A stretch of 64,000 nt of DNA from the NCBI GenBank assembly GCA_031425155.1, contig JANPIV010000056.1, positions 1 to 64,000 of the forward strand. Direction: 5' to 3'. Position 1 is the first letter of the stretch. Every line of letters begins with the position of its first letter. The stretch is from M3007 sp031425155. GTDB taxonomy: Bacteria; Bacteroidota; Bacteroidia; Chitinophagales; Saprospiraceae. The notes under the pieces are model-generated. The model searched no databases. It saw only the letters and a list, made by a program, of their open reading frames with translations, and was not told the origin of the DNA. Below are positions 16,636 to 25,060 of the stretch, piece after piece. A program made the position numbers and the translations under genes.

Positions 16636-19632
16636 ATGCGCATCTTCCTCTCCTACGACTACGCCGACACCGGCACCGCCGAGGGCTTGCGCAAACAATT
16701 GCTCACCACCTTCGCGGGTCGGCCCATCGAGATTTGCAACCGCCAAAGCAAGTACCCCGGCACCGATAGTTTGCAAGGCGGCGAAGCCTGGCTGCGTTGG
16801 GCCGACTTGTGTATCATCGTTTTCTCGGCGGACTATCTGGGACAGGAGACCAGTCTGGAATTTGAGACCGCCAAGTTCCTGGAGCGCGAACGCCGTCCGG
16901 CCCTGCAAATCCTGGTAGCCTATGCTCGCAGTGCCGATTTGCCCGCTGATTTTCAGCCTTTTCCCATTGCGCCGCAGGCCGACCAGCCCATTATGCACCA
17001 CGGTTTTGATCGCGACCGGCAGTTGCAACGGGTGGCCCAGGCCGCACGCCGCCTGCTCGAGCAGCCACGTTTGTCTGGCAATTTGGTGGCCACCGACGAC
17101 TTCGAGATCAGTATGGAAAGTGCGCGGCAGCGGTTATTAGAACAGAGCGAACGCCTCAATTTGCTGCCCGTTTTTGCTTTGCTGCGGGCCATCGCCGCCG
17201 ATGCCCGACTGAAAAAAGCCGCCTACGAATTGGAAGATAATTTCGGCGAAATACTGCGTCAAGGGCGGGCGGCGAAAATCACTTTGGCAGAGTTTCTTGA
17301 AAAGGCCACGGTGTTACGCACTGATTTACAGTATCTTATCCACAAAATACACTCTACCGAACTGGTTCCGGACTGGCGGCTGGCTTTCCAACGGGCCACC
17401 TACTCGGAGCCGGGCAACCTGGCTTTGTTCAGTCCCAAAGAGGAGATCGCTATGCCGGAAACGCTCAATCTGCCGGGGCAAGTCGGGGAAGATGGCCATA
17501 CGGTGACAATCGGTGCTTTGACGCTTCCCCAACAGGCCGATTTTCGTCGTCAACTACTACTGGCGCAAGATGCAATGGGCATTGAAAATTTTGGCCGCGC
17601 CTACCAGCATGGCGACCACGTACGCAGCCACATTGACCCGCGCTCCGCGCAATTGTACGAGTATTTGCTGCTGGCCTATTTGCAAAAAGAAACCCCCGAC
17701 CGCATCGCCATAGATGCCGTGGACGACGATAAACGCCAATTGCTCAATCATATCATCCTCTACGCCAGCCGTTTGCGGGAATACCAGGAGGCGGGTCAAT
17801 GTCCGACTTCCACGGGGCGTTATAACCTGCAAGCTGCGGCAGAAGAATTGGGCGAGGCCCTCTGCCGCATCTACGATATGCTGCCCAACGACCACCTGCT
17901 GGATACCGGCAAACGCGGCGAGGAAGCCCCCGACAACCGGGGCATCATCAGCCGGGCCCGCGAAATGGGCGAACTGATCTTTCGTTCGGTGCATCCGTAT
18001 TCCGGCTTTTTGGAACTGCTGGTCAATGAGTTATGCGGCGGCGGCAAGTTCGACTGGATTCAGAAAGTGGCAGTCACCAACGGCGAATTTGTGTTTTTAT
18101 CGCGGGAAAGATTTGAACTGGAAACCAGCATCAACGAACTGCTGAACCTGCTGGTAGCGGGCGGCCAAAACCCGGTCCGGCTGCACCAGCGATTGCGCGA
18201 ACAACTTTTCCTGAGCTTGCAGGCCAAAAGCCGCCGCCTGCGTCGCCAACTGGACGAAGAACGCCGACGCTACCGGAAATTCACCGATCCGCAGGCTTCG
18301 GTCATCCGGTTTGTGCAGGCCTGCCTGTTGGGTTATGCCATATTTGATGATCGGGAAGCGTCGGAGGAGCAGTCTTTTTTGCGGTTGGCACTGGTGCATT
18401 TGTTGCCCAATTTTCTGTTGGGGCCGCAGGAAGAAGCGACGATGTTGCTGCGCTGGTTCGATCTGGATGGTCAGGGAGAAGTGCGCTCGCATCAGGACAG
18501 CATGGGCTATGACTTTGATACCCAGGCGATTGTCGAAAAAATTGTGCAGGACCATTCCGGTCGGGTGGGCTGGCTGCAAGTGGCTCCCAATCTGAAAGAA
18601 AGCGTCTGGCTGCATTATGTGGCGGACATTGACCAGGACTACGATCAGGTGCGGGTGAGTCGGCAGTATCTGGATTTTCGCCGCCCGCACGAGCTCGACA
18701 GTCGGCGCATCGTCATTTCCTGTCTGCGGCGGTGGGTGGTGGCTTTTCGGGCTTTCCCGGAGCGGGGCCAGGATTTTCTGGATCGCTGCATCCGCGAACT
18801 GACCGGCGACGGGCTGCTGCTTTGGTTGCACCACGATCCCGACCAACTGGTGACCGAAGCGGACAGCGCGATGCTGGGCTATAATGCGCTGCTTGAATTG
18901 AGAAATATTATCACGCTTTCCACGCGTTTTACGGAGGAGTCGGTGCGCCAGATCATTGCCGAAAATTTGTTCCAAAAACGCATTTTGCCCAATTGGAATA
19001 AACTGAAAGCCGGTCAGGAGGAACAGCGTCCGATGGCCATGCGGCTACTGCGCGAGGTGCTGAGCGGCTATCAACTCCATCCTGATTTGCGTTATCTGGA
19101 TTTTGTGTTCAGCGAACTAACGGAGGAAGTCAAATTTCACTGGATTAACATAGACAGAGAAGGGAAATGGAAACCGTTCAAATATGCGGTGCCCCTCGAC
19201 CCCATCGGCATATTGCAACAACTGGCGGCGGCACAACCCAAACGCTACCGGCTGCTGGAAGTGCGACGGCGTATCGCCGAAAAGCGGCGCAAGGATCAAC
19301 TGGCGCGTTACTTCCACGAAATCAGCGAGTTCCGTCAGGAAAACCGTCGCCCGGAACGCGCCATTGCGATAGATATCATTCGTAAATTAAAGGGGATTTT
19401 CAAGTTTTTTCCGGCGGAAGAATTTCTGGAATTGCCCATTCTGGAACTATCCGGCGGGGGCCGCATCCGGTGGTACGCCACGTTTTTAACGGTGTTCCCG
19501 ACCCGCGAAAATCATTTCGAGAACCAGTTTTATAATTTCGATTATCGCCGGGAACTGGCCGAATTCAGAATGTACCACGATACGCGGAGTACGTGGATGG
19601 AGCAGGCATTGCGGGAGACGGGGGATTTGTAG
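16636..19632 (+). CDS. TIR - EAD-like - novel-repeat protein (candidate immune effector)
   Basis: The 998-residue product begins with a TIR-like fold: MRIFLSYDYADTG (strand A and box 1), LCIIVFSADYLGQETSLEFE (about 58-77, where E75 or E77 aligns with the NADase glutamate region) and ILVAYARS. A helical EAD11-like module spans ~160-240 (AYELEDNFGEILRQGRAAK then LRTDLQYLI). The remaining ~700 residues are of a type I do not know and contain at least four copies of a ~60-residue motif (around 443-500, 694-756, 802-862 and 913-978) with core E-L-x-G-G-G-x-x-x-W. There is no P-loop and no signal peptide. TIR domains of bacterial defence cleave NAD+ or make signals; that this one does is inference. 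The gene stands alone, behind the 27-bp hairpin, and is G+C-rich. Confidence 0.65.
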   Translation: MRIFLSYDYADTGTAEGLRKQLLTTFAGRPIEICNRQSKYPGTDSLQGGEAWLRWADLCIIVFSADYLGQETSLEFETAKFLERERRPALQILVAYARSADLPADFQPFPIAPQADQPIMHHGFDRDRQLQRVAQAARRLLEQPRLSGNLVATDDFEISMESARQRLLEQSERLNLLPVFALLRAIAADARLKKAAYELEDNFGEILRQGRAAKITLAEFLEKATVLRTDLQYLIHKIHSTELVPDWRLAFQRATYSEPGNLALFSPKEEIAMPETLNLPGQVGEDGHTVTIGALTLPQQADFRRQLLLAQDAMGIENFGRAYQHGDHVRSHIDPRSAQLYEYLLLAYLQKETPDRIAIDAVDDDKRQLLNHIILYASRLREYQEAGQCPTSTGRYNLQAAAEELGEALCRIYDMLPNDHLLDTGKRGEEAPDNRGIISRAREMGELIFRSVHPYSGFLELLVNELCGGGKFDWIQKVAVTNGEFVFLSRERFELETSINELLNLLVAGGQNPVRLHQRLREQLFLSLQAKSRRLRRQLDEERRRYRKFTDPQASVIRFVQACLLGYAIFDDREASEEQSFLRLALVHLLPNFLLGPQEEATMLLRWFDLDGQGEVRSHQDSMGYDFDTQAIVEKIVQDHSGRVGWLQVAPNLKESVWLHYVADIDQDYDQVRVSRQYLDFRRPHELDSRRIVISCLRRWVVAFRAFPERGQDFLDRCIRELTGDGLLLWLHHDPDQLVTEADSAMLGYNALLELRNIITLSTRFTEESVRQIIAENLFQKRILPNWNKLKAGQEEQRPMAMRLLREVLSGYQLHPDLRYLDFVFSELTEEVKFHWINIDREGKWKPFKYAVPLDPIGILQQLAAAQPKRYRLLEVRRRIAEKRRKDQLARYFHEISEFRQENRRPERAIAIDIIRKLKGIFKFFPAEEFLELPILELSGGGRIRWYATFLTVFPTRENHFENQFYNFDYRRELAEFRMYHDTRSTWMEQALRETGDL

Positions 19633-19651
19633 GGAGTTTGCGGAGAAAATC

Positions 19652-19688
19652 CAGTCTATTCTCCGCAAATTCTGCGGAGAATAGACTG
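19652..19688 (+). terminator. 16-bp hairpin after the TIR-EAD gene
   Basis: Arms 19652-19667 and 19673-19688 are exact complements with a five-base loop, 19 bases beyond the stop at 19632. No clear T-run follows, so it may be a 3'-end stabilising or REP-like hairpin rather than a classical terminator. The gene is thus bracketed by perfect hairpins on both sides. Confidence 0.55.
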
Positions 19689-19745
19689 ATTTCAGTAAAT
19701 TATTTTACTTGTGGCACTGATACCCGTCCGGAGAGGAATGAATTG

Positions 19746-20171
19746 TCAGGCCTCGGCCAGTTCCTTCACTTTTTGTAAAGCCGTGGGAAACATCCCCTGG
19801 AACATCGCCTCATGTTTGTCATCTATGTCCAATTCGACAAGTAGGTCGGTAGCGTCATCGCTTTCCCGCAGGGTGTAATTCTCGAAGGCTCCGGCCCAGT
19901 TTTGGGAAAAATCTTCCTCCCCGTTCTTGATTTCGCCAAGGTGTTCAAAAGACATAAATTCGTTTGGAATGAGGCGGGCAATACGGCTGGTCATGCCATC
20001 CCCGTTGGGCCCAAGGAAAAGGATTTTGCTGCCTTCCTGCCAATCGCTTTCGGCGTGAGATCCTTCGTGGAAAGCCGCTGTCCATTGGCGGTAGGTGGCA
20101 TCGTTCCAAAGGGTATTCCAAACCTGTTCTTTGGATGCACTGATGTGGGTGGAGAAAGAAAGTTTTTTCAT
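19746..20171 (-). CDS. SRPBCC/START-like domain protein
   Basis: The 141-residue product opens MKKLSFSTHISASKEQVWNT and continues WTAAFHEGSHAESDWQEGSK, the pattern of the AHSA1/START-like SRPBCC superfamily with its hydrophobic ligand cavity. It ends with the long C-terminal helix (EAMFQGMFPTALQKVKELAE). Members bind small hydrophobic ligands or act as stress-related proteins; the ligand cannot be deduced. A perfect -7 box, TATCTTTG on the minus strand (20197-20204), lies about 26 bases ahead of the start. Confidence 0.85.
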   Translation of the reverse strand: MKKLSFSTHISASKEQVWNTLWNDATYRQWTAAFHEGSHAESDWQEGSKILFLGPNGDGMTSRIARLIPNEFMSFEHLGEIKNGEEDFSQNWAGAFENYTLRESDDATDLLVELDIDDKHEAMFQGMFPTALQKVKELAEA

Positions 20172-20196
20172 ATTATAAAAACAATTTGTTGAGAAA

Positions 20197-20204
20197 CAAA
20201 GATA
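20197..20204 (-). promoter_or_regulatory. TAnnTTTG -7 box of the SRPBCC gene
   Basis: On the minus strand 20204-20197 reads TATCTTTG, an exact match to TAnnTTTG, 25 bases ahead of the ATG at 20171. No TTG sits at the standard distance, so the -33 part is uncertain. Confidence 0.4.
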
Positions 20205-20287
20205 AAATCAAGATATATGGCAGGCGGGTGGCAAATGCGACAACTTACTGGGCTGATTGCGACAAAACATTTTGTTTTTTATATTCG

Positions 20288-20331
20288 GTAAAAAGAAACT
20301 GCAAATGCACTAACGAGCAGCGCATTTGCAG
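20288..20331 (-). terminator. Intrinsic terminator of the amylase gene
   Basis: On the minus strand a 10-bp perfect stem (CTGCAAATGC, 20331-20322, paired with 20308-20299) is followed directly by TTTCTTTTT. It lies 38 bases beyond the amylase stop at 20370, in the right orientation. Confidence 0.75.
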
Positions 20332-20369
20332 TAAGTATTTCCAGTAAAGAAAGTTGGTTGCAGTCCTGC

Positions 20370-22274
20370 TTACTTCCCCAATTCAATCACCTGTACCGAC
20401 ATCGCCGGTACATTTATCTGCCGAATATCCGCTATTGAAGCATCATCCAGCACGTTTTTCCCGGTCGTAAAACCACTCATGCTTTCTGCGAAACGTTTGG
20501 TGGAAAGCGTCTGCGACTTGTCACTTTGGCTCATAATGACCATGACCGTTTTCGTATCGTCGTGCCGGAAAAACACGTACATGCCATCCTGCGGGATGTA
20601 TTGGGTCAGTTGCCCGGTTTGCAGGGCGGAGCAGGATTTGCGATAGCGCGCCAGTTTTTTAGTAAAATTAAAAGCCTCGTTTTCTGATGCGGTCCGGCCA
20701 GCAGCGGTGAACTTGTTTTCCTTATCGCCTGGCCAGCCACCGGGAAAATCGCGGCGTACTTCGGCATCAGAAGGGTCTTTGAAGTTTTTCACCAGTATTT
20801 CTGTACCATAATATAGTTGCGGTACGCCCCGGCAGGTCAGCAGAAAAGCCACACCCTGTTTGAACTTCTGCATATTCTCGCCAATCATGGAAAAGAAACG
20901 GTTCTGGTCGTGGTTGTCCAGAAAGGTCAGGTTCAGGTTCGGGTCGGCATAGACCATATCTTGGGCCAGCATGGTACACAACTTGTTCAGGCCGCTGCCC
21001 CAATCTGTTTTCTCGTTCAGCGCAGCATTGATCGCATTATAAAAAATAAAATCGTTGGGCGAGGGGCAGTTATTTTTGAAAGGCACATTCAAATTATTAC
21101 GCACAAAAAAAGCCTGGCTAACGGGTGTATTTACGGCATTTTCCGCGGTGATAAACATCTTCGGGTATTCATTGAGCAGGGCAGTATTGCAGTGATTCAT
21201 AAACTCCAGATCATTGTACTGGTAGGTGTCCACGCGCCATCCGTCCACGCCAAAATATTCGACCGTCCAGAGCGCGTGTTGAATCAAGTAATTGGCTACG
21301 AACGGGTTACGCTGGTTCAAGTCGGGTAAAAACGGCACGAACCAACCGCTTTGCTGGACCCGGAAATCGCTTTTACTGCCGTGCAACAGATCAATCACCG
21401 CTTCATCGCGATAAGACGTATTGGTGTAACTGTCCCACTGGTTGAGCCAGTTTTTCATGGGCAGATCGCGCAGTATCCAGTGATTGATACCCACGTGGTT
21501 ATAGACCGCATCCTGGATGATTTTCAGGCCTTTGGCGTGGGCGGCATCAATCAGGGTTTTATAAGCCGCATTACCACCCAGGCGGCGGTCCACATTATAA
21601 TGATCGGTAAAACCATAACCGTGGTAGGCCGAGCGCATGGCGGCGCCCTCGTTGGTTTGCGGTTGGTTGTTCTCGATGACCGGATTGAGCCACAGCGTGG
21701 TGACGCCCAGTTCGGTAAAATAGTCCAGGTGATTCTGGATGCCCAGCAAATCGCCGCCATGCCGCAGGTAGGGGTTGTCACGGTTGGATTCCGGGTCGGC
21801 CATGTCGGCAAACTTATCGTTAGTTGGGTCGGCGTTGGAAAAACGGTCGGGCAGGATCAAATAGATAAAATCCTTGCCGTTGATCTCCTGCGGCTGTTTG
21901 TCCCGGGCTTTGAGTTCGTAGGTCTGGGTGATCTTGACCGTCTCATTGACCGTCTTTTTCCCACGCTGCACGGGGGCCGTTTTGCTCAATTCCAGGTTGA
22001 ATTGACCGGCTTTGGTCTCCGGCGCGATGTACAAATCCACGAACAGGTAATTGGCATTTTCCACCTCATACACCTGGCGGATACTCACGCCGGGATAGTT
22101 GATTTTCAGGTCGGAGCCTTTCAGGTTTTTACCATAGATCAGCAATTGCAGTTCCGGGTTTTTCATGCCTACCCACCAATTTGTCGGGTCAACTCTTTGA
22201 ATAGTAGGCGTTTGGGCGAAGCCTTGGAAGAAGAAAAAACAGAGTGCGAGGAAGAGGGTTAATGTTTTGGTCAC
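20370..22274 (-). CDS. GH13 cyclomaltodextrinase/neopullulanase-like alpha-amylase, secreted
   Basis: The product (634 residues from GTG at 22274) has a signal peptide ending FQGFAQ and a cyclomaltodextrinase N-terminal Ig-like domain (PTIQRVDPTNWWVGMKNPEL ...). A GH13 barrel follows: region I DAVYNHVG, region II GVDGWRVDTY (nucleophile Asp349), region III FITAENAV (acid/base Glu378) and region IV FLDNHDQNR (Asp456). A C-terminal beta domain ends MSVQVIELGK. It hydrolyses alpha-1,4 (and perhaps alpha-1,6) glucans in the periplasm, as SusA-like enzymes do. No SusC/D pair is present here. A TTG at 22301 could extend the protein by nine residues, but GTG gives a cleaner signal peptide. Confidence 0.9.
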   Translation of the reverse strand: MTKTLTLFLALCFFFFQGFAQTPTIQRVDPTNWWVGMKNPELQLLIYGKNLKGSDLKINYPGVSIRQVYEVENANYLFVDLYIAPETKAGQFNLELSKTAPVQRGKKTVNETVKITQTYELKARDKQPQEINGKDFIYLILPDRFSNADPTNDKFADMADPESNRDNPYLRHGGDLLGIQNHLDYFTELGVTTLWLNPVIENNQPQTNEGAAMRSAYHGYGFTDHYNVDRRLGGNAAYKTLIDAAHAKGLKIIQDAVYNHVGINHWILRDLPMKNWLNQWDSYTNTSYRDEAVIDLLHGSKSDFRVQQSGWFVPFLPDLNQRNPFVANYLIQHALWTVEYFGVDGWRVDTYQYNDLEFMNHCNTALLNEYPKMFITAENAVNTPVSQAFFVRNNLNVPFKNNCPSPNDFIFYNAINAALNEKTDWGSGLNKLCTMLAQDMVYADPNLNLTFLDNHDQNRFFSMIGENMQKFKQGVAFLLTCRGVPQLYYGTEILVKNFKDPSDAEVRRDFPGGWPGDKENKFTAAGRTASENEAFNFTKKLARYRKSCSALQTGQLTQYIPQDGMYVFFRHDDTKTVMVIMSQSDKSQTLSTKRFAESMSGFTTGKNVLDDASIADIRQINVPAMSVQVIELGK

Positions 22275-22350
22275 GGCTGGATTTTTTATGTGTGTGGGCA
22301 AATGTAGGAAAGGCCGTGAATGTAGCGGTGAAAAATATGGATGCTGATTT

Positions 22351-22734
22351 TCAGTCCTTCAACCCAATAGCTGTCACCTTCACTTTGCCACCATAAGGCA
22401 AAGCCGCTGCTTGATAAATAGTGCGAGCGGGCCGTCGGTCAGGACTAAAAAATTGGTCAAACAGGTCATTGATTACGCCCACATCTTTCAAATCCAGAAA
22501 AGCAATATCAATGAAAACCAATTCCTCTCTGCTAAAACCGGCCGCTTGAGCGATGGCAAAAACATTTTCAAAAGCACGTTTTGCCTCTTCCACCACCGAG
22601 CCTTCGACGTAGTTGCCTGCCCAATCAGTAGACAACTGCCCACTGATGTAACAATGTTTTCCAACGACGACCGCTTGGCTAATTGGCGCTTTGACCTGTG
22701 GCACATTATGCGAATTGTCGATAAATTTACGCAT
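22351..22734 (-). CDS. Rid-family (RidA/YjgF-like) protein, Glu-lacking
   Basis: The 127-residue protein has the Rid fold sequence features: ISQAVVVGKHCYISGQLSTD and FSPDRRPARTIYQAAALPYG, with the active-site arginine in RPART. The final signature reads KVKVTAIGL, where canonical RidA has a glutamate two positions before the A-I (E-A-I). Classical RidA enzymes are imine/enamine deaminases that need both the Arg and the Glu; here Thr replaces the Glu, so this is probably a Rid subgroup with a different or lost activity. The function is not determined. Confidence 0.85.
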   Translation of the reverse strand: MRKFIDNSHNVPQVKAPISQAVVVGKHCYISGQLSTDWAGNYVEGSVVEEAKRAFENVFAIAQAAGFSREELVFIDIAFLDLKDVGVINDLFDQFFSPDRRPARTIYQAAALPYGGKVKVTAIGLKD

Positions 22735-22766
22735 ATAATATTGACTATCAAATATTTATTTCATCA

Positions 22767-24221
22767 TTATTTCTTCCTTAACAAAAAACCCAACGGCGGC
22801 TTATACACCACCTGATAGGCATCGCCCAGCGCATTTACCTCGCCTTCATTCATCGCAAAGAAAAAATCCGGCCCAGGTATAGGGGGGCGGTCAGGATGCC
22901 AACTCACCGACGCCACCGTCTTTTGGTAGCCTTGCGGAAATTCAATGGCATGCACCATAAAAGAGTTCATCATGACCCAGTTGCCATCGAAAGTGTAGGG
23001 TTCGGTTCGGCCTTCGGCGGCCTGTATTTCTTTCATTTTGTCGAGCACGGCAAAGGTGCTGCTATCGAACCACCACTCGAAAGTGTCCCGCAGATTCATG
23101 CACCGCACGTTGTTAATCAACGTAATAAGTAACACGGGAGCCAGGAAAATCCAGGTGCGTTTGCCAAATCGCTGCCAGGTCCAGGTGGCCATGCTGGTGA
23201 GCAGCAGGGCAAAAAGCGGGTAGAAAAACACCGATAAGCGGGCATTGAGTTGCGCCTTGTGGAGGAGATAGACGTTGGCTAAATTGGCGATCACTGCACC
23301 CAGGAAAACAGCGGCCAGGAATACTTTCGGGTCTTTGGCAAACTGCCAGTTTTGTCGCCTCCATTGCCAGACGGCCAGCACACAACCGGCGAGCATGGCC
23401 ACCAGCACCGCCCACGACAAGGTGATGGCTGTATCGCCACCGAGATAGGGATAGCCGTGCGTGGAACTACGCATCAGCAGGCGGATGGTTTCAAAATCGG
23501 AGGATAATTGACTCCAATTAACCAGTTCGCTGTCTTTGCTCAGGTGTTTTAATGGGGTGATCCACAGCAAAATATAAATACCAAATGTATAGAATGCGGG
23601 ACGGACAATGGGTCGGAAAGTGGACCAGCTACGATTCTGTTGCCAGGCTGCCCAAAACAGGAGCAGGCTGAATGGCGCGAAGAAAAGTAGCAGGGTGAAA
23701 TTGGCATACACCGCTAATCCGGCAAAAATAAAAGCAGCCCGCAGTGTACGGGGGTTATTGTTTTCAAAAAACTGCCAGGCCCGATACAAGGCCATCATCA
23801 TCATGCCGGCGGCCAGCCCATAGCCCCGGGCCAGTCCAAAAAACTCGCCCAGAAACGGATTCCCAATCAGCACGATCAGTCCGAACAGCCGCACCCACCA
23901 CTGCTCCGATACGCGGCGGCAGATCGCCAGACTCGCCCATAGATAGAATGCGCAACCGATGAGGGCCGGGAGCCGGACCACGAACTGATGTCCAGGGAAG
24001 ATGCCCAGCAGTATTTTGATGCCTAAGGTGTTGAGAATGTGGTTGTTCGGATTCGCTTCTTTTTTAAAAGCGAGCGTATCGAACACCAGACGGGGTACGT
24101 GATTGAGAATGGTCGCGCCTTCGTCGTGGGTGATCGGAAGCAGCCAGGCCCGTGCGGCCACGTAAGTCAGGAAGGCCACTGCCAAAGTGCCGGTGATCCA
24201 GTTCTCGGTTGATCGTTTCAT
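22767..24221 (-). CDS. GT-C-fold membrane glycosyltransferase-like protein (GT39/ArnT type)
   Basis: The 484-residue protein has about ten or more transmembrane helices. The first loop carries LLPITHDEGATILNHVP, with the acidic D-E pair expected for the GT-C catalytic aspartate/glutamate, followed by GHQFVVRLPALIG. These enzymes use polyprenyl-phosphate sugars on the periplasmic side. The C-terminal portion (FTFDGN..., YQVVYKPPLGFLLRKK) is soluble. The acceptor is unknown, and no pathway neighbours are nearby. Confidence 0.75.
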   Translation of the reverse strand: MKRSTENWITGTLAVAFLTYVAARAWLLPITHDEGATILNHVPRLVFDTLAFKKEANPNNHILNTLGIKILLGIFPGHQFVVRLPALIGCAFYLWASLAICRRVSEQWWVRLFGLIVLIGNPFLGEFFGLARGYGLAAGMMMMALYRAWQFFENNNPRTLRAAFIFAGLAVYANFTLLLFFAPFSLLLFWAAWQQNRSWSTFRPIVRPAFYTFGIYILLWITPLKHLSKDSELVNWSQLSSDFETIRLLMRSSTHGYPYLGGDTAITLSWAVLVAMLAGCVLAVWQWRRQNWQFAKDPKVFLAAVFLGAVIANLANVYLLHKAQLNARLSVFFYPLFALLLTSMATWTWQRFGKRTWIFLAPVLLITLINNVRCMNLRDTFEWWFDSSTFAVLDKMKEIQAAEGRTEPYTFDGNWVMMNSFMVHAIEFPQGYQKTVASVSWHPDRPPIPGPDFFFAMNEGEVNALGDAYQVVYKPPLGFLLRKK

Positions 24222-24252
24222 GGCCGCGAAAGTACGACAATGATACTTTCTC

Positions 24253-24660
24253 TTAGGATGGTAAAGGCCGTGCTTTTTGTTCGGAAATTAATTCTTGCAT
24301 ATCTTCTTTGGGCAAACGCTCTACCAGCCATTTTTGAACAAACTGGCGCACGAGCGGAGAAGACTGGTCGGTCAGTTCCAGCGAGATTACTAATTCTTCT
24401 AAATTATCAAACTGGTCAAGCCAAACGCGCCAGGCTGGTTTGGAAGAAGGGGACTTTTGAATAATACGTACAATCCGGTCGTGATAAGCAGTGGAAAAAA
24501 TAGGATTACCATCCAGAAAACTTTCTCCATTGCCATAAGTGGTCCGGTAAAATGGCTGCACTTCCTGCGCCAGTACTTCATTAAACATAGACTGATAATA
24601 CCGCTCGTTGAGGCGATAGATTTTTTTGTCTTCCAGAAAATTTTTAAATAAGTGTTTCAT
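24253..24660 (-). CDS. Hypothetical cytoplasmic protein, coupled to upstream small gene
   Basis: The 135-residue protein begins MKHLFKNFLEDKKIYRLNER and contains FYRTTYGNGESFLDGNPIFS and WLDQFDNLEELVISLEL. It has no signal peptide or membrane segment. I do not recognise the family. Its ATG overlaps the stop of the preceding gene (24657-25007) by four bases (ATGA), so the two are translationally coupled. Small coupled gene pairs of this kind can be toxin-antitoxin-like modules, but nothing visible proves that. Confidence 0.55.
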   Translation of the reverse strand: MKHLFKNFLEDKKIYRLNERYYQSMFNEVLAQEVQPFYRTTYGNGESFLDGNPIFSTAYHDRIVRIIQKSPSSKPAWRVWLDQFDNLEELVISLELTDQSSPLVRQFVQKWLVERLPKEDMQELISEQKARPLPS

Positions 24661-25007
24661 AAAACAAAAATAATTATCAGTGCAACCAATGCAATAGAAA
24701 CAGCAAACCAGCCTGCCGAAACTTCAATATCTAATCTTGTACCATCATCAAATTTTTCGTTTTCAAAACTTTTTTTAATAGGACTTTGGACACCACCAGA
24801 CTTGCCAGCATTTGTAATAAATCGTTCAGCCTGTTTAAATTGTTCCTTTCTTTTTTCGCGTTCTTTTTTACTTAATTTATCTTCCAGTTTATTCAACATT
24901 TCCAGGCCCTCTTGCCAGGTTGGTGGTTTGTCCTGCGCCCAAGCCTTGGATTCTTCCACGTTGTCCGACTGGGCTTGCAGTCTTCCCCGGTGCGGTGGTT
25001 TTGCCAT
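24657..25007 (-). CDS. Small tail-anchored protein, first gene of a coupled pair
   Basis: The 116-residue protein starts MAKPPHRGRLQAQSDNVEES and continues with a highly charged helix (LEDKLSKKEREKRKEQFKQA). It ends in a hydrophobic C-terminal segment (WFAVSIALVALIIIFVL) that would act as a tail anchor with the N-terminus in the cytoplasm. I do not recognise a function. The stop overlaps the ATG of the next gene, so the pair is expressed together. Confidence 0.55.
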   Translation of the reverse strand: MAKPPHRGRLQAQSDNVEESKAWAQDKPPTWQEGLEMLNKLEDKLSKKEREKRKEQFKQAERFITNAGKSGGVQSPIKKSFENEKFDDGTRLDIEVSAGWFAVSIALVALIIIFVL

Positions 25008-25060
25008 AATTTTCAGATAATTTGAGGTATAGTATAACTTTTTGCAACACAGTTATTCCT

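Noticed and set aside
21351..22262. 303-codon frame antisense to the amylase gene
   Set aside because: It is a shadow of the GH13 gene, which has all catalytic motifs in the other strand and frame.
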